64,000 bases of DNA from CAWEQO01 sp963811225 (GCA_963811225.1 CAWEQO010000001.1:806001-870000), one strand, 5' to 3'; counted from the first letter of the stretch, positions 24,419-34,125 are shown. Notes: generated from the sequence alone by a model not told the origin. Translations and numbers: made by a program.

Positions 24419-24764
24419 TTAGAGACGCTCGAAATGCTCGACTTCTATGCTGTAGACCATTGCGCCACCCACTTGGGCTTCAATCATGGCTGGGTTGGCC
24501 TGGATGATGTGGTACCCCAGGCCGGTGGGGATGTAGCGGCTGCGCGGCTTGCAGCAGCGCTGGATCAGGCGGAACAGGGTCGGCTTGCGCTCGCCGGGGA
24601 TGCCCACCAGCAGGAACACGAAGGACTCTAGGGGCCAGCCCGCCCGTGCTGTCGACGCGGGTGAAGTAGAACTGCTGCTTCACCAGCTGCTGGGCGAGCT
24701 TGCCAACCTGTTCTCCGGATACGATGACCACGACCAGCAGGTCGATGGGGGTATTGGACGCCAA
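24419..24764 (-). CDS. PII-like / cyclic-di-AMP receptor-type protein (single frameshift)
   Basis: Reconstructs to about 114 residues. The first part (TPIDLLVVVIVSGEQVGKL, then FYFTRVDSTGGLA) and the second part (SFVFLLVGIPGERK, then CCKPRSRYIPTG) together have the ferredoxin-like beta-alpha-beta order of the DUF970/DarA family, including the conserved F-x-x-T-x-x-x-S-T-G-G motif. The frames meet at the CCCC run near 24630. Removing one C restores ...GGLALESFVFLLVG. The start is a TTG at 24764. Ligand and function are unproven. The break is one of four similar single-base insertions in the window. Confidence 0.6.
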
Positions 24765-24973
24765 CTTACAATTTTCCTTTGGGGTTTATTTTCGGTTGAT
24801 GGTTTGCTGCACGCTGATGCTGTCGGCCTGAGCATGACACCAACCGCTACTAAAGTTTATTATAACCACGTATAATGGATTCCTGGGTTAATTCGCTAAA
24901 ACGCTGCGAAAAATGAAATTCCTCTCATCTGCATGGCAGCCGCCCGGCTGCCAGCGCTGGAACGGAGCTGCTC

Positions 24974-26965
24974 ATGGCTGTGCCCCCCAAAGCAGGTCGC
25001 CAAACCCTGGCAGAGATCACGCTTTTCTCCATCTTGTTCCTGTTCTTCCTGCAGCTGCTGACCACCTTCATCGAGTCCACCTACGCCTTCGGCCTGCTGC
25101 AGACCGGCATCCCCTACGAGGCTGCCAGCATCCTGTTATTATTCTCGCCGCTGGCGCTGTTGTTCTTCAAGCGCAGCAACCCCCGGCGGGCCCTGCTGCT
25201 GACCGGCGAACTGCTGCTGCTCGTCCGCATGTTCCTGGCCGTGCTGGTCGACACGCGCGGCAAGATGCTGCTGGCGGGCGCGGGCGTCGCCCTGTTCCTG
25301 GTGTTCTTCCCGCTGCTGCTCTGGCGGCTGGGGCGCAAAGGCGGCAGCGCTGCCGCCCTGCGTCTGGGGGCCGGGCTGGTGGTCGGCGTGGCGCTCAACG
25401 TCCTGCTGCGGGCGCTGATGTCTGGCAATGACATCACCCAATTCGGAATGTTCCGCTTCCTGGCCTGGGCGCTGGCGGTCGGGGCCGGGTTACTGCTGCC
25501 GTACGTGCTGCGCCAGACCGACATCCCCGATCTGAAAGCGCCGCCGGTGCCGCGCCGCGGCTCTTCTGTCCGGGTGGTGGGGTTGTGCCTGGGCATCGTG
25601 AGCGTGTTTGCGCTGCTGTACTTCGCCCTGGCTGCTCCTAACGTGCTCCCTCGCTGGATTGGGGAAGGGATCAATTCGTCTTGGGGGCTTTTTATCGCCC
25701 CATTGTTCGGGATTATTTGTATCGCCGCCCTGCTTGAGCATCCAAACTGGCTGTCGCCGGTGCTGGTGGTCGCCTGGAACCTGCTGTTCGCTGCGGCGCT
25801 GGCGCTGGGGCTGCGCGGCTATCAGGTGGCCTTTCCGGCATCTCCCGGCGACTACCCCTTCTTCGAACCGGCGCGCATCGGGTTGGCGCGGGAGTTCCTG
25901 TTTGCGGCGATGGCCCTGCACCCCATCCTGTACCTCGACTTCGTCTTGCTGGTGCGTGGGCTGCAAACCGAAGCTCCCTCCATCCGCGCCCTGGGCGGCG
26001 GCTTCAGCCTGGGTTCGCTGTATCTGCTGGCGTTGATCCTGGCGCAGGTTTTCACGACCGTTTATGATTACGTCCCGGTGCTGGGTCCGCTGCTGCGCGA
26101 CCGCTTCTGGCTGACGATGGCTGCTCCGGCGCTGGTGCTGCTGCTGGGTGTGCTGATGGCGGGCGCAGGCAGCTACCGCCTGCCCAGTATCCGCTACCGG
26201 CGGTCCTATACCTTCCTCCTCATCTTGTTAATTCCTTTGGCGCTGCATTCCTATGCCCCAGGTCTCAATCCCACCGGCCCACAAGACGCCGTTCGGCTGC
26301 GCGTGCTGACCTACAACATCCAGCAGGGCTACAATGCAGCCGGGCAGAAGGCCCTCGACCAGCAGCTGCAGGCCATCCGCGCCCAAAATCCGGACATCAT
26401 CGCCCTGGAAGAGTCAGACATGGCGCGCGCCGCGAACGGCAGCTCGGACGTGGTGCGTTACGTCGCCGACCAGCTGCACCTGTATTCCTACTACGGGCCG
26501 CGCACGGTCACCGGCACGTTCGGCATCGCCTTGCTGTCGCGCTACCCGATCCGCAGCCCGCAGACCTTCTATCTGTACTCAGCGGGCGAGCAGACCGCCG
26601 CCATCCACGCCCAAATTGAGGCGGGCGGGAAAACCTTCAACGTGTTCGTCACCCACCTGGGCAACGGCGGGCCGGTCATCCAGCAGCAGCAGGCGCTGCA
26701 AGGGGTGGAGGGGCTGGACAACGTGATCCTGATGGGCGACTTCAACTTCCGGCCCAACGGCGAGCAGTACCTGGCCACCGTCGACCTCCTGGACGATGCC
26801 TGGCTGGAGGCCGACCAGCACGTCGTCACCCCTGCCTCGCTGAACCCCGGCCTGCGCATCGACCACGTCTTTATCTCCCCCAACCTGGATGTCACCCAGG
26901 CCGAATACCTCGACCCCGGCGCGTCCGACCATCCGATGATGGTGGTGGAGATCCCATTGGAATAA
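24974..26965 (+). CDS. membrane protein with C-terminal endonuclease/exonuclease/phosphatase domain
   Basis: A 663-residue protein. Residues 1-430 contain about ten hydrophobic spans. The last 225 residues form an EEP domain with VLTYNIQQGYN (Asn), IIALEESDM (metal-binding Glu), VILMGDFNFRP (Asp/Asn), LRIDHVFIS and GASDHPMMV (catalytic His). Soluble relatives cleave phosphodiesters (nucleases, sphingomyelinases, phosphoinositide phosphatases). Fusion to a large membrane domain suggests a lipid or cell-surface substrate (inference). ATG at 24974. It stands alone, with a repeat copy downstream. Confidence 0.8.
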   Translation: MAVPPKAGRQTLAEITLFSILFLFFLQLLTTFIESTYAFGLLQTGIPYEAASILLLFSPLALLFFKRSNPRRALLLTGELLLLVRMFLAVLVDTRGKMLLAGAGVALFLVFFPLLLWRLGRKGGSAAALRLGAGLVVGVALNVLLRALMSGNDITQFGMFRFLAWALAVGAGLLLPYVLRQTDIPDLKAPPVPRRGSSVRVVGLCLGIVSVFALLYFALAAPNVLPRWIGEGINSSWGLFIAPLFGIICIAALLEHPNWLSPVLVVAWNLLFAAALALGLRGYQVAFPASPGDYPFFEPARIGLAREFLFAAMALHPILYLDFVLLVRGLQTEAPSIRALGGGFSLGSLYLLALILAQVFTTVYDYVPVLGPLLRDRFWLTMAAPALVLLLGVLMAGAGSYRLPSIRYRRSYTFLLILLIPLALHSYAPGLNPTGPQDAVRLRVLTYNIQQGYNAAGQKALDQQLQAIRAQNPDIIALEESDMARAANGSSDVVRYVADQLHLYSYYGPRTVTGTFGIALLSRYPIRSPQTFYLYSAGEQTAAIHAQIEAGGKTFNVFVTHLGNGGPVIQQQQALQGVEGLDNVILMGDFNFRPNGEQYLATVDLLDDAWLEADQHVVTPASLNPGLRIDHVFISPNLDVTQAEYLDPGASDHPMMVVEIPLE

Positions 26966-26984
26966 GAGCTGTCGAAAACGATGA

Positions 26985-27024
26985 GCGTAGGGGCATGGCG
27001 GGAATGCGCAAGACCTCGTAATTA
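26985..27024. repeat. partial copy of the dispersed palindromic repeat
   Basis: About 38 bp starting GTAGGGGCATGGCGGGAATG match the left half of the repeats at 18.3-19.0 kb. It lies just after the EEP gene and directly before the AT-rich AbiE island. Confidence 0.7.
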
Positions 27025-27129
27025 CACCCGTACATCCGACTTGAACCACAGCCTACTTTTGAAAATCGTTTTATAAAACTCATACTATAGGCGTATTTAC
27101 TTGTCATTCAATGTATAATATTAACTGTA

Positions 27130-27151
27130 ATTTATTATAGCTATAGTTAAA
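27130..27151. promoter_or_regulatory. candidate autoregulatory operator of the AbiE operon
   Basis: An AT-rich inverted repeat with the perfect 10-bp core TATAGCTATA (27136-27145) and partly symmetrical arms lies 12-33 bp before the ATG at 27163. AbiEi antitoxins are known to repress their own operon by binding inverted repeats upstream, so this is a plausible target. A TATAAT at 27114-27119 may be the -10 box. Confidence 0.45.
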
Positions 27152-27162
27152 TCAGTACAATC

Positions 27163-27753
27163 ATGAACCGAGCTATTGAAATTTTTGAAGCCCACAAAGG
27201 CATCCTAAAAACAAGCCAAGCGATTGCTTTGGGGATTGCTCCGCGCACGCTGTATGCCATGCGAGATGCGGGGCTGATTCGGCAGATCAGTCGGGGTGTC
27301 TACCAACTCGCTGATCAGGAACCACCTGGCAATCCGGATTTGGTCAGTGTTGCCCTACGAATCCCAAAAGCTATCATTTGCTTGATCTCTGCCCTGCATT
27401 TCTACGGCCTGACCACTCAAATTCCTCATAAGGTTTGCATTGCACTCCCACAGGCAGCGGAAAAACCCCGGCTTGACTTTCCGCCGCTCGATATTGTCTG
27501 GCTCTCTAAGAAAAGCTATTTCGCCGGGATCACAGAACAACAAGTTGATGGTGTGCCAATTAAAATATATTCGAGGGAAAAGACGATTGCGGACTGCTTT
27601 AAGTTTCGCAAAAAGATTGGGATTGATGTCGCTTTAGAAGCCTTGAAGGATTATGTTAAAACCCCAGATCGGCAACTTGATCAACTACTTTCCTATGCGC
27701 GGGTTGACCGGGTTGAAAACCTAATCTCCCGCTATCTTGAGGCCCTGTTATGA
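27163..27753 (+). CDS. abiEi: AbiEi-family antitoxin (type IV toxin-antitoxin)
   Basis: A 196-residue protein. The N-terminal winged helix (GILKTSQAIALGIAPRTLYAMRDAG, then LIRQISRGVYQL) binds DNA. The C-terminal AbiEi domain includes KAIICLISALHFYGLT and the later IYSREKTIADCFKFR block seen in AbiEi/DUF6088 proteins. It neutralises the AbiEii toxin without direct contact and represses the operon. Its stop overlaps the toxin start (ATGA). The locus is clearly richer in A+T than its neighbours, suggesting recent horizontal acquisition. Confidence 0.9.
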   Translation: MNRAIEIFEAHKGILKTSQAIALGIAPRTLYAMRDAGLIRQISRGVYQLADQEPPGNPDLVSVALRIPKAIICLISALHFYGLTTQIPHKVCIALPQAAEKPRLDFPPLDIVWLSKKSYFAGITEQQVDGVPIKIYSREKTIADCFKFRKKIGIDVALEALKDYVKTPDRQLDQLLSYARVDRVENLISRYLEALL

Positions 27754-28649
27754 CTCCCGCGAACAATGCAGCATCGGTCCACCAACAAATCCTCAATAAA
27801 GCTGTCTCTGAATATAGGCCATTTAATGAGCTGCTTCAGTATTATGCAATCGAACGTTTTCTCTATCGTTTAGGCGAATCCCCACATTGTAAGCAATTTG
27901 TCCTGAAAGGAGCTCTGGTTTTTCTTGCCTGGCGAGCCCCTCTCACCCGCCCTACACGGGACATGGATTTCCTTGGTTATACAAATAATTCGGTCGATAA
28001 TCTGGTTCGGATTGTGCAGGAAATATGCGATCAGTCAGTTGACGCTGACGGAATGGTCTTTGATCCCGCAAGCGTTCAAGGGGAAAATATTAAAGAAGAA
28101 GCAGACTACCAGGGCGTCCGTGTCAGCTTTCTGGGCTTTCTTGGTAAAGCGCAAATCCATATGCGCCTGGATGTTGGTTTCGCCGATATTGTCACTCCAG
28201 ATCCTGATGAACTTGAACTTCCTACAATTCTTGAGTCTATGAGCAAACCTTGCATCCGCGCCTACCCACCAGAAACGGTCATCGCAGAGAAATTCCAGGC
28301 AATGGTTTCATTGGGGATGATCAACAGCCGGATGAAAGACTTTTATGATATCTGGTTCATGGCGCAATCAATGGAATTTGATTTCCATTTGCTATGGGAG
28401 GCGGTTTTGAACACGTTCGACCGAAGAAAAACAGTCATCCCAAAAGAAACGCTAACCGCATTCACCAATGAATTTACGGATCAAAAGCAAGTTTTGTGGG
28501 CAGTCTTCCTGAAGAAAAATCAGATCGAGGATGCGCCCAAAAGTCTAGTGGATATAATTCAAGTGCTGAAAGTATTCTTTGACCCAATAATCTCTCCCAC
28601 AGAGAAAAGGTTCTCACACTGGTCTCCGCAGGTTGGTTGGAAAGAATAA
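27750..28649 (+). CDS. abiEii: AbiEii-family nucleotidyltransferase toxin
   Basis: A 299-residue nucleotidyltransferase-fold toxin. The segment FVLKGALVFLAWR followed by RPTRDMDFLGY contains the G-S/A...D-x-D catalytic pattern (KGA and RDMDF). Later PETVIAEKFQAMVSLG and NSRMKDFYDIW are AbiEii signatures (the second includes the conserved K-D-x-x-D). Relatives stop growth and block phage by adding nucleotides to tRNA. It overlaps abiEi by 4 bp, so synthesis is coupled. Downstream 28650-28827 holds nothing recognisable. Confidence 0.9.
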   Translation: MTPANNAASVHQQILNKAVSEYRPFNELLQYYAIERFLYRLGESPHCKQFVLKGALVFLAWRAPLTRPTRDMDFLGYTNNSVDNLVRIVQEICDQSVDADGMVFDPASVQGENIKEEADYQGVRVSFLGFLGKAQIHMRLDVGFADIVTPDPDELELPTILESMSKPCIRAYPPETVIAEKFQAMVSLGMINSRMKDFYDIWFMAQSMEFDFHLLWEAVLNTFDRRKTVIPKETLTAFTNEFTDQKQVLWAVFLKKNQIEDAPKSLVDIIQVLKVFFDPIISPTEKRFSHWSPQVGWKE

Positions 28650-28827
28650 TCCTTGCTATATTTGCGTTTCACCTAAACTAGTTATCATTTCTCCAGAAAC
28701 TTTAAACATAATTCCCACGTTCAGCGTGAAAGGTTGTCGAATACCACGGCTGCCTGGGGCTGCTGCCTGCGCAGTTACGATTTTTTATTTTGCTGCTTCA
28801 GAAGTCAAGGGAAATAGCGTGATATTC

Positions 28828-30318
28828 TTACGGGTTCTGCTCGTACGGCATCCACGGCTCTTGATGGTCTACGTTGAACGAGTTGTACACCGCCTGGGCC
28901 AGCCGGGCCACCAGCACGTTTTGCGCGTCGAAGTCGAGCTGCTCGGTGCGGTACAGGTAGATGCTCAGGGTGAAATCACCGCCCGGAGTGTAAACCACGC
29001 TGGCATCGGACATGGTGTGCAGCAAGCCGTCCGCCTCTTCCACCCAGCCGTGCTTGTGCGCCAGCTGGACCGTCTCGGGCAGTCCCGCCTCGATCAGCAT
29101 GCCGTGCCGGTTCTTGGCCATGTAGTCCAGGATCAGCTGGCACTCGCCCTGGCTCACGTCACCGTTGAACTTCTCGATGATCGGGCCGGAGTCCTGCTTG
29201 GCGCACAGGTCGATCCAGGCCAGCAGGTTGTCCATCTCGTCCGGCGTGGTCTGGTTATAGATGTCCGGCTGCAGGTTGATGTCGCTGCGCTGGTTGGCGG
29301 GCGTGTCGTACTTCTGCAGCAGCGGCGCGCCGTCGTAGAAATAGCCGCCCAGGAAGGTGTCTTTCAGCCCCAGGTCGCGCAGGTCCTCGGTCAGCACCAG
29401 CGGTCCACGCGCCTCCGCCAGGTAGCTGCTCATCAGCGCATCCGCTGCGCCATTGTCGGAGTAGTCCATCATGCGTTCGAGCCAGTCGAGGGTCTGTTCG
29501 GGGGTAGGTTCGTCCGTGCGCCGCAGCACTGAGAGCGTGATCGGGATCTTGATCGTGCTCGCGCCGGTGAAAGCGATCTCCGGGTCCACTTCTTCGCCGT
29601 TCCATAGGGCGAAGTTGATGCGCCGTCCGGTCTGCAAGTTGGTCATCGCCAGGTCCACCAGCCCATCGAAACCGTCCTGGCGCACCAGGTGCTTCAGCAA
29701 GGCTTCCAGGTTCTCGTTCGAGACCGGCAGGTTGGGCCGCTCCGTCACCGCCAGTTCGACCTGGCGCTCACGCAGCGACTTAACGGCGCTCTCGATGCCC
29801 GGCAGCGAAGCCTGCACGTCCAGCGTCCAGCCGGGGCGTCCGGGGATGATCTGCGTGTCGCCGCGCGGCAGCGGCTCTTGCGGTGGGTTGTCGTAGCGGG
29901 GGGCGATCTCTTGCTCTAAGAAGGTTTGGGCCTGGTCGGGGGAAAAGCCGGACTGCAGCGGCACGTCCACCGGGCCGGGGCCGGGCTGGTTCCACAGATT
30001 GGCCCAGAAGCGTTCCTGCCAGCTGCGCTGCGATCCCTGACCGGCCTGCGCCAGCATGCCGTCCAGGTCGAGCCTGAAGCCCAGCGCCTGCGGAGACGAC
30101 TGGATACGGCTGTCGCGGTAGGCGAGCTCGACCGGCTGGTCGTAAGCGTCCTGCACGCGGCGGCGCGCCGCGGCCTCGTCCAGCCCCCCCACGGGAATCC
30201 CGGCAATGGTCGAGCCGGCCGGGAACGCCGCGGGGGGCTCATCCTGGGCGCGTAGGGCCGTCATGCCGGTCAGCACAGCCGCCGCCAGCAGCAGTCCAAG
30301 CGAAAAGATGCGGGTCAT
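28828..30318 (-). CDS. secreted serine hydrolase, class A beta-lactamase-like, with PG-binding N-domain
   Basis: A 496-residue exported protein. An N-terminal hydrophobic signal is followed by a stretch (AGIPVGGLDEAAARRRVQDA, then ELAYRDSRIQ) resembling the VanW-associated PG_binding_4 domain. The C-terminal half has the serine hydrolase motifs GASTIKIPI (SxxK) and MDYSDNGAAD (SDN). The third motif reads HKHGW instead of the usual KTG, so activity on beta-lactams is uncertain and a housekeeping peptidoglycan role is more likely. I chose the ATG at 30318; a GTG at 30342 is possible, and neither has a clear ribosome site. It is divergent from the aminotransferase. Confidence 0.8.
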   Translation of the reverse strand: MTRIFSLGLLLAAAVLTGMTALRAQDEPPAAFPAGSTIAGIPVGGLDEAAARRRVQDAYDQPVELAYRDSRIQSSPQALGFRLDLDGMLAQAGQGSQRSWQERFWANLWNQPGPGPVDVPLQSGFSPDQAQTFLEQEIAPRYDNPPQEPLPRGDTQIIPGRPGWTLDVQASLPGIESAVKSLRERQVELAVTERPNLPVSNENLEALLKHLVRQDGFDGLVDLAMTNLQTGRRINFALWNGEEVDPEIAFTGASTIKIPITLSVLRRTDEPTPEQTLDWLERMMDYSDNGAADALMSSYLAEARGPLVLTEDLRDLGLKDTFLGGYFYDGAPLLQKYDTPANQRSDINLQPDIYNQTTPDEMDNLLAWIDLCAKQDSGPIIEKFNGDVSQGECQLILDYMAKNRHGMLIEAGLPETVQLAHKHGWVEEADGLLHTMSDASVVYTPGGDFTLSIYLYRTEQLDFDAQNVLVARLAQAVYNSFNVDHQEPWMPYEQNP

Positions 30319-30415
30319 GAAAGCAAAGGGTTTCTGTATCACGGTCTGCGCCGAATTGTACCACGGCTCGCGCAGAAGAGAGATGCGGGGTTCGTTCGGG
30401 CGCGGCTGTCTTCCT

Positions 30416-30445
30416 GATACCAGGTTTCTTCCAGAAACCTGTATC
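30416..30445. repeat. hairpin between the beta-lactamase-like and aminotransferase genes
   Basis: GATAC-AGGTTTCT (30416-30429, one bulged C) pairs with AGAAACCTGTATC (30433-30445). The loop-proximal sequence resembles the terminator at 36475-36508, suggesting a shared small hairpin family. It lies in the promoter interval of two divergent genes. Confidence 0.45.
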
Positions 30446-30510
30446 GAATTGAGCAGGACCCTAGGTACAATAATCCTATCTAAAGTTCACTTGGGAGTTG
30501 AAAACAGACC

Positions 30511-31620
30511 ATGCACCTGAAACCCTTCAAACTGGAGCGCTATTTCGCCCAATACGAATTCTCCGTCCAATACCTGTTATCCAGCTCGGACTGCGACGGA
30601 CTGCCGCAAAAGGAACTGCTCACCCTGGCCGATCCCGAAACAAAAGGCTTATGGGACCACCTGTCGTTGGGCTACACCGAGTCGCTCGGCCACCCGCTTT
30701 TAAGGGAAGAAATCTCCCGGCTCTATCAAGGCATCCAACCGCAAGACTGTCTGGTCGTGGCGCCGGAAGAAGGCATCCTGATCGCCTTGATGTCCATTCT
30801 CCATCCCGGCGACCATGTGATTTGCACCTTTCCCGGCTATCAATCGCTGTATGAAATTGCCCATGGATTGGGCTGCGAAGTGACGCTCTGGGAACCGGAA
30901 GAGGAAAACGGCTGGCGTTTCGACCCCGACTTTCTGGAATCCCAGATCAAGCCCAACACCAAACTCATCGTCATCAATTTCCCCCACAACCCCACCGGCT
31001 GCTTGCCGCCCCACGCCGACTTCCAAAGAATCATGGAGTTTGCCCGCCGGCATTCCCTGTATGTCTTTTCCGACGAGATGTACCGCTTTCTGGAGTACGA
31101 CCCGCAAGACCGGCTGCCTTCGGCTTGCGAAGTTTACGACAGGGCCGTCTCCCTGTTTGGCATGTCGAAAACGTTCGGCGTGGCCGGCGTCAGGATCGGC
31201 TGGGTCGTCACCCGGGACATCGAGTTGTTCGCCCAGATGGCGTCCGTCAAAGACTACACCACCATCTGCAGCAGCGCCCCAAGCGAAATCCTGGCGCTGA
31301 TCGGCTTGCGGGCCAGGGAAACCATCATCGGCAGGCATCTGGCCCGCATCCACCGCAACCTCGGCTTGCTGGATGGATTCTTCGCCGACTACCAGGACCG
31401 CTTTGAATGGGTTCGACCCCGGGCCGGGACGATTGCCTTCCCCAGGCTAAAAGGGGATCTCAACTCGCTCGAGTTTTGCCAAAAGGTCGTCCAAGAGGCC
31501 GGCATCCTGCTCTTGCCTTCCACGGTGTATGACTACGGCAGCCACCATTTCCGCCTGGGCTTCGGGAGAGAAAACATGCCCGAAGCGCTGGAAAAGCTGC
31601 GAGCGTATTTGAACGCCTGA
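30511..31620 (+). CDS. PLP-dependent aminotransferase, class I/II
   Basis: A 369-residue fold-type I enzyme. PLP contacts are visible: NFPHNPTG, FSDEMYR (Asp for the pyridine nitrogen, Tyr) and the Schiff-base lysine in FGMSKTFGVAGVRIGW. A C-terminal Arg in HFRLGFGRE probably binds the substrate carboxylate. The substrate is not evident. Similar proteins are annotated simply as class I/II aminotransferases, some of them capreomycidine-synthase-like. The ATG at 30511 follows GGGAG about 14 nt upstream. It ends 39 bp before PBP1C. Confidence 0.85.
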   Translation: MHLKPFKLERYFAQYEFSVQYLLSSSDCDGLPQKELLTLADPETKGLWDHLSLGYTESLGHPLLREEISRLYQGIQPQDCLVVAPEEGILIALMSILHPGDHVICTFPGYQSLYEIAHGLGCEVTLWEPEEENGWRFDPDFLESQIKPNTKLIVINFPHNPTGCLPPHADFQRIMEFARRHSLYVFSDEMYRFLEYDPQDRLPSACEVYDRAVSLFGMSKTFGVAGVRIGWVVTRDIELFAQMASVKDYTTICSSAPSEILALIGLRARETIIGRHLARIHRNLGLLDGFFADYQDRFEWVRPRAGTIAFPRLKGDLNSLEFCQKVVQEAGILLLPSTVYDYGSHHFRLGFGRENMPEALEKLRAYLNA

Positions 31621-31659
31621 AAGCGGCCCCCTTTTGGTATTACAATCAACTTGATTCTT

Positions 31660-34125
31660 ATGCTCAAGCGAATCCTCCTCGCACTCGCAGTGATCCTCAG
31701 CCTGGCCGCCACCGGCGCAGGCTTCTGGCTGTTCCACGACCTGCCCACGCCCGAGATCGTGCCTGCTGCCCTCACCGCCCCCAGCGTGCGCATCATCGAC
31801 CGCAGCGGCCGCCTGCTGTACGAGATCCTGCCCGACTCCAGCGCCCGCCAGACCAGCGTCTCGCTCGACCGTATCCCCCTGGCCCTGCAGCAGGCCACCA
31901 TCGCCACCGAAGACGCTCACTTCTACCAGAATCCCGGCGTCGATTTGGGCGGCATCCTACGCGCCCTGTGGATCAACCTGCAGGGCGGCGAGACCCTCTC
32001 GGGCGGCAGCACCATCACCCAGCAGGTAGCCCGCACCCTGCTGATGAGCGAAGAGGAGCGCGCCCAGCGCACCATCAAGCGCAAGCTGCGCGAGACCGTG
32101 CTGGCCTGGCAGTTGACCCGCCGCTACAGCAAGGACGAGATCCTGGCCCTGTACCTCAACTACACCAGCTACGGCGGCATGTCTTTCGGCGTCGAGGCGG
32201 CTGCCCAGACCTTCTTCGGCAAGCCCGCCGCCGAGCTCGACCTGGCCGAGTCGGCCCTGATCGCCGGGCTGCCCCAATCCCCCGCCATCTACAACCCCTT
32301 CAGCGACATGGACGCCGCCCGCAAGCGCCAGTCGGTCGTCCTGGGCCTGATGGAGAAGAACGGCGCCATCAACGCCGAGCAGCGCGCCGCCTCCGAGCGC
32401 GAGCCGCTGGTGCTGGCAGGCTCCCCCTACCCGCTGGAAGCGCCGCACTTCGTGATGATGGTGCGCTCTCAGCTCGATGCCCTGCTCACGCCCGAACAGC
32501 TGCGCTCCGGCGGCGGGCTGGTGGTGCGCACCACCCTCGACCTCGACAAGCAGCGCCTGGCCGAGCAGGCCGTCACCCAGCAGCTCGAGCGCCTGCGCCA
32601 GCAGGCTCGCGGCGGCCCGGGCCACAACGTCAACGACGCCGCTCTGGTGGCGCTCGACCCGCACACCGGCCAGATCCTCGCCATGGTTGGCAGCCCAGAC
32701 TACTTCGACGACGTCCACGCCGGGGCGATCAATATGGCCCTGGCCCCGCGCCAGCCCGGCTCGGCCCTCAAGCCCTTCATCTACGCGGCCGCCTTCGACC
32801 CCACCCGCCCCGACCCCTGGACGCCTGCCACGATGATCCTCGACACCACCGCCCACTTCGTCACCCACGAGGGCGATCCCTACACCCCGGCCAACTACGA
32901 CGGCCTGGAGCACGGTCCGGTGCTGGTGCGCACCGCCCTGGCCTCGTCGCTCAACATCCCGGCGGTCAAGGCCCTCGACCACATCGGCCTACCCACCCTG
33001 TTCGAGGAGCTGGCCCGGCTGGGCATCCGCACCCTCGGCGACCCCGATAAAGCCGATCTGTCGCTGGCCCTGGGCGGCGGCGAAGTGCGCCTGATCGACC
33101 TGACCGCCGCCTATGGCGCTTTTGCCTCGGGCGGCTACCGGGTTACCCCCATCTCGATCCTCTCGATCCAAGACCAGCAAGGCCAGGCGATCTACACCGC
33201 ACCGCAGCCCACACCCGAGCGGGTCTTCGACGCCCGCGTCACCTGGCTGATCAGCGATGTACTCAGTGACGACTCGGCCCGCGTCATCGGCTTTGGGCGC
33301 AACAGCATGCTCAAGCTCGACCGGCCCGCAGCCGTCAAGACCGGCACCACCACCAACTTCCACGACAACTGGACCGTCGGCTACACGCCGGAGCTGGTCG
33401 TCGGCGTCTGGGCCGGCAACGCCACCCACGAGGCCATGCAAGACGTCACCGGGCTGACCGGCGCGGGCCCCATCTGGCACCAGTTCATGCGCTCCGCCCT
33501 GTCGGGCACGCCGGAATCGGCCTTCCAGCAGCCCTCCGGGCTGGTGCAGGTGGAGGTGTGCGCCCTGTCCGGCTTGCTGCCGTCGTCCGATTGCCCCAAC
33601 CGGATGTTAGAATGGTTCATCGACGGCGCCCAGCCCACCCGTACCGACAGCTTTTACCATGCGGTCACGCTGAATGCCGCCACCGGGCAGCTGGCGGACG
33701 AATTCACACCACCCGAGCGTCGCATGCAAGCCCTGACGCTCGACCTGCCGCCCGAGGCCCAACCCTGGGCGCGCTCGACCGGCCTGCTGCTCTGGAACGA
33801 CCTGACCGCGGCCGCACCGCTTTCCGGCGAAACCGGCAGCCAGGCGCCCCCCCTGCGCCTGATCTCGCCCGGCCAGAACACCGTCTATCGGCTCGCGCCC
33901 GAGCTGCCCATAGACGCGCAGCAGTTGGCGCTCCAGGCCGCCGGCGAGCCGGGCATCGTCCAGGTGACACTGTACGTGGACGGCGTCCCGCTCGACACCA
34001 CCGGCGCTCCGCCCTTCCAGGCCTGGTGGCCGCTGGAACTGGGCCAACACCAGGCCTGGGCCGAGGGCGTCCGCGCGGATGGTTCGCAGGTAGAGACGGA
34101 GCACGTCCGGTTCGAAGTGCAGTAG
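31660..34125 (+). CDS. pbpC: penicillin-binding protein 1C (bifunctional)
   Basis: An 821-residue class A penicillin-binding protein. It has an N-terminal signal anchor, then a GT51 glycosyltransferase domain with IATEDAHFYQNPGVD (catalytic Glu) and GGSTITQQVAR, RTIKRKLRE. The transpeptidase has RQPGSALKPFIYA (SxxK), SSLNIP (SxN) and AVKTGTTTNF (KTG). A C-terminal beta-sandwich of about 190 residues, starting near the CALSGLLPSSDCP motif, is the BiPBP_C domain that marks PBP1C. It polymerises and cross-links peptidoglycan. The ATG at 31660 is chosen over an in-frame TTG. PBP1C is a classical partner of bacterial alpha-2-macroglobulin, which is encoded 2.4 kb further on. Confidence 0.92.
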   Translation: MLKRILLALAVILSLAATGAGFWLFHDLPTPEIVPAALTAPSVRIIDRSGRLLYEILPDSSARQTSVSLDRIPLALQQATIATEDAHFYQNPGVDLGGILRALWINLQGGETLSGGSTITQQVARTLLMSEEERAQRTIKRKLRETVLAWQLTRRYSKDEILALYLNYTSYGGMSFGVEAAAQTFFGKPAAELDLAESALIAGLPQSPAIYNPFSDMDAARKRQSVVLGLMEKNGAINAEQRAASEREPLVLAGSPYPLEAPHFVMMVRSQLDALLTPEQLRSGGGLVVRTTLDLDKQRLAEQAVTQQLERLRQQARGGPGHNVNDAALVALDPHTGQILAMVGSPDYFDDVHAGAINMALAPRQPGSALKPFIYAAAFDPTRPDPWTPATMILDTTAHFVTHEGDPYTPANYDGLEHGPVLVRTALASSLNIPAVKALDHIGLPTLFEELARLGIRTLGDPDKADLSLALGGGEVRLIDLTAAYGAFASGGYRVTPISILSIQDQQGQAIYTAPQPTPERVFDARVTWLISDVLSDDSARVIGFGRNSMLKLDRPAAVKTGTTTNFHDNWTVGYTPELVVGVWAGNATHEAMQDVTGLTGAGPIWHQFMRSALSGTPESAFQQPSGLVQVEVCALSGLLPSSDCPNRMLEWFIDGAQPTRTDSFYHAVTLNAATGQLADEFTPPERRMQALTLDLPPEAQPWARSTGLLLWNDLTAAAPLSGETGSQAPPLRLISPGQNTVYRLAPELPIDAQQLALQAAGEPGIVQVTLYVDGVPLDTTGAPPFQAWWPLELGQHQAWAEGVRADGSQVETEHVRFEVQ

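Noticed and set aside
24419..24619. A separate 66-residue gene
   Set aside because: It is the C-terminal half of the PII-like protein; one extra C near 24630 splits the frame.
31957..32982. Long minus-strand open frame opposite pbpC (341 codons)
   Set aside because: It is a shadow frame in GC-rich coding DNA. The plus-strand frame has all PBP motifs, and no ribosome site or family is seen on the minus strand.
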